A stretch of DNA of 13,349 nucleotides from JAHECQ01 sp047638695 (GTDB taxonomy: Bacteria; Actinomycetota; Acidimicrobiia; Acidimicrobiales; SZUA-35). Where the stretch lies: contig JBLINY010000119.1 in assembly GCA_047638695.1 (NCBI GenBank), positions 1 through 13,349 of the forward strand, written 5' to 3'. A program made the translations under genes and the position numbers. The notes beneath the pieces were generated by a model. That model saw only the letters and a list, made by a program, of their open reading frames with translations. It made no database searches and was not told the origin of the DNA. Below are positions 13,195 to 13,349 of this stretch, piece by piece (position 1 is the stretch's first letter; each line of letters starts with the position of its first letter).

Positions 13195-13349
13195 GTGCCT
13201 CCATCCAACCCCGACCGTGACGACCCCGATCAAGACGACCCCGATCAAGACGACCGCGACCATGACGACGCGGATGGAGACGCGGCCGATGGAGACGCGG
13301 CAGATCAAGACGGCACGCCCCTCGATCAGCTCGGGGTGCTCGCCATGCA
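13195..13349 (+). CDS. Start of an unidentified protein with acidic pentapeptide repeats (runs off the window)
   Basis: An open frame continues to the window edge without a stop. GTG 13195 is the best start seen, with AAGGGG (13176-13181) 13 nt upstream, which is rather far. The 15-nt repeats translate in this frame as DDPDQ, DDPDQ, DDRDH, DDADG, DAADG, DAADQ, then DGTPLDQLGVLAM, which looks like the entry to a folded domain. An acidic disordered N-terminus is plausible. The opposite strand would encode a Val/Ile/Gly-rich hydrophobic stretch, and repeats kept in phase with Asp codons favour the plus frame. I do not recognise the family, and the start could be elsewhere. Confidence 0.45.
   Translation, partial: MPPSNPDRDDPDQDDPDQDDRDHDDADGDAADGDAADQDGTPLDQLGVLAM
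13219..13308 (+). repeat. 15-nt tandem repeat, six copies
   Basis: Six consecutive 15-nt units, each starting GAC. Units 1 and 2 are identical (GACGACCCCGATCAA); units 3 to 6 diverge progressively (GACGACCGCGACCAT, GACGACGCGGATGGA, GACGCGGCCGATGGA, GACGCGGCAGATCAA). A degenerate partial unit flanks each side. The period is a multiple of three and Asp is kept at positions 1 and 4 of the pentapeptide. Confidence 0.93.

Noticed and set aside
13048..13308. Minus-strand frame with a Val/Ile/Gly-rich repeat, possibly a membrane segment
   Set aside because: It overlaps the 5' end of the flavodoxin-like gene in another frame and ends within it; the repeat is better explained by the plus-strand acidic frame.
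13219..13308. CRISPR-like array
   Set aside because: Units are contiguous with no spacers and have a 15-nt coding periodicity.

Overview
The window looks like chromosomal DNA of a high-GC actinobacterium. The signs are a WhiB-family Fe-S regulator, an actinobacterial-type soluble acyl-ACP desaturase, oligoribonuclease, an ATP-dependent LigC-type ligase and frequent GTG/TTG starts. The oxidase genes follow the Bacillus-like order ctaD-ctaE-ctaF-ctaG rather than the mycobacterial or streptomycete arrangement, which hints at a deep-branching class such as Acidimicrobiia. That placement is inference; no rRNA or marker gene is present.

Layout. (1) 1-4375, plus strand: a tight aerobic respiration operon entering from the left edge (ctaD, 5' truncated; ctaE; ctaF; the copper-centre assembly factor ctaG) followed by pdxH. 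(2) 4415-6625, minus strand: a three-gene operon read tlpA-like thioredoxin, ccdA, then a poly-gamma-glutamate-hydrolase-like protein (DUF867/YjqB family). The first two are thiol-redox genes of cytochrome c or oxidase maturation, which fits the neighbouring oxidase operon. (3) 6834-7660, minus strand: a whiB7-type regulatory unit, described below. (4) 7659-9495: an acyl-ACP thioesterase (+), oligoribonuclease (-) and dUTPase (+), packed with overlapping convergent ends. (5) 9487-10804, minus strand: a LigC-type ligase followed by a small RsbW-like protein. (6) 10876-11859: a fatty acyl-ACP desaturase preceded by a perfect 17-bp inverted repeat that ends at its start codon. (7) 11926-13156, minus strand: two tandem flavodoxin-fold oxidoreductases. 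(8) 13195-13349, plus strand: the start of an unidentified acidic protein built on a 15-nt tandem repeat.

The strongest finding is in region 3. A WhiB protein with WhiB7 hallmarks (EPWGVWGG followed by an RGRP AT-hook) has a leader of about 400 nt. The leader contains a TTGACA box with an AT-rich patch beside it, a 69-codon upstream ORF with an excellent Shine-Dalgarno, and a perfect 13-bp intrinsic terminator. The last sense codons of the upstream ORF repeat nine bases of the terminator's 3' arm, so they can pair with its 5' arm. This is the layout of ribosome-controlled transcription attenuation: a translating ribosome masks the antiterminator segment and whiB7 is off, while a stalled ribosome exposes it and whiB7 is on.

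No rRNA, tRNA, CRISPR array, insertion sequence or phage gene was seen. No gene-free stretch exceeds 300 bases.
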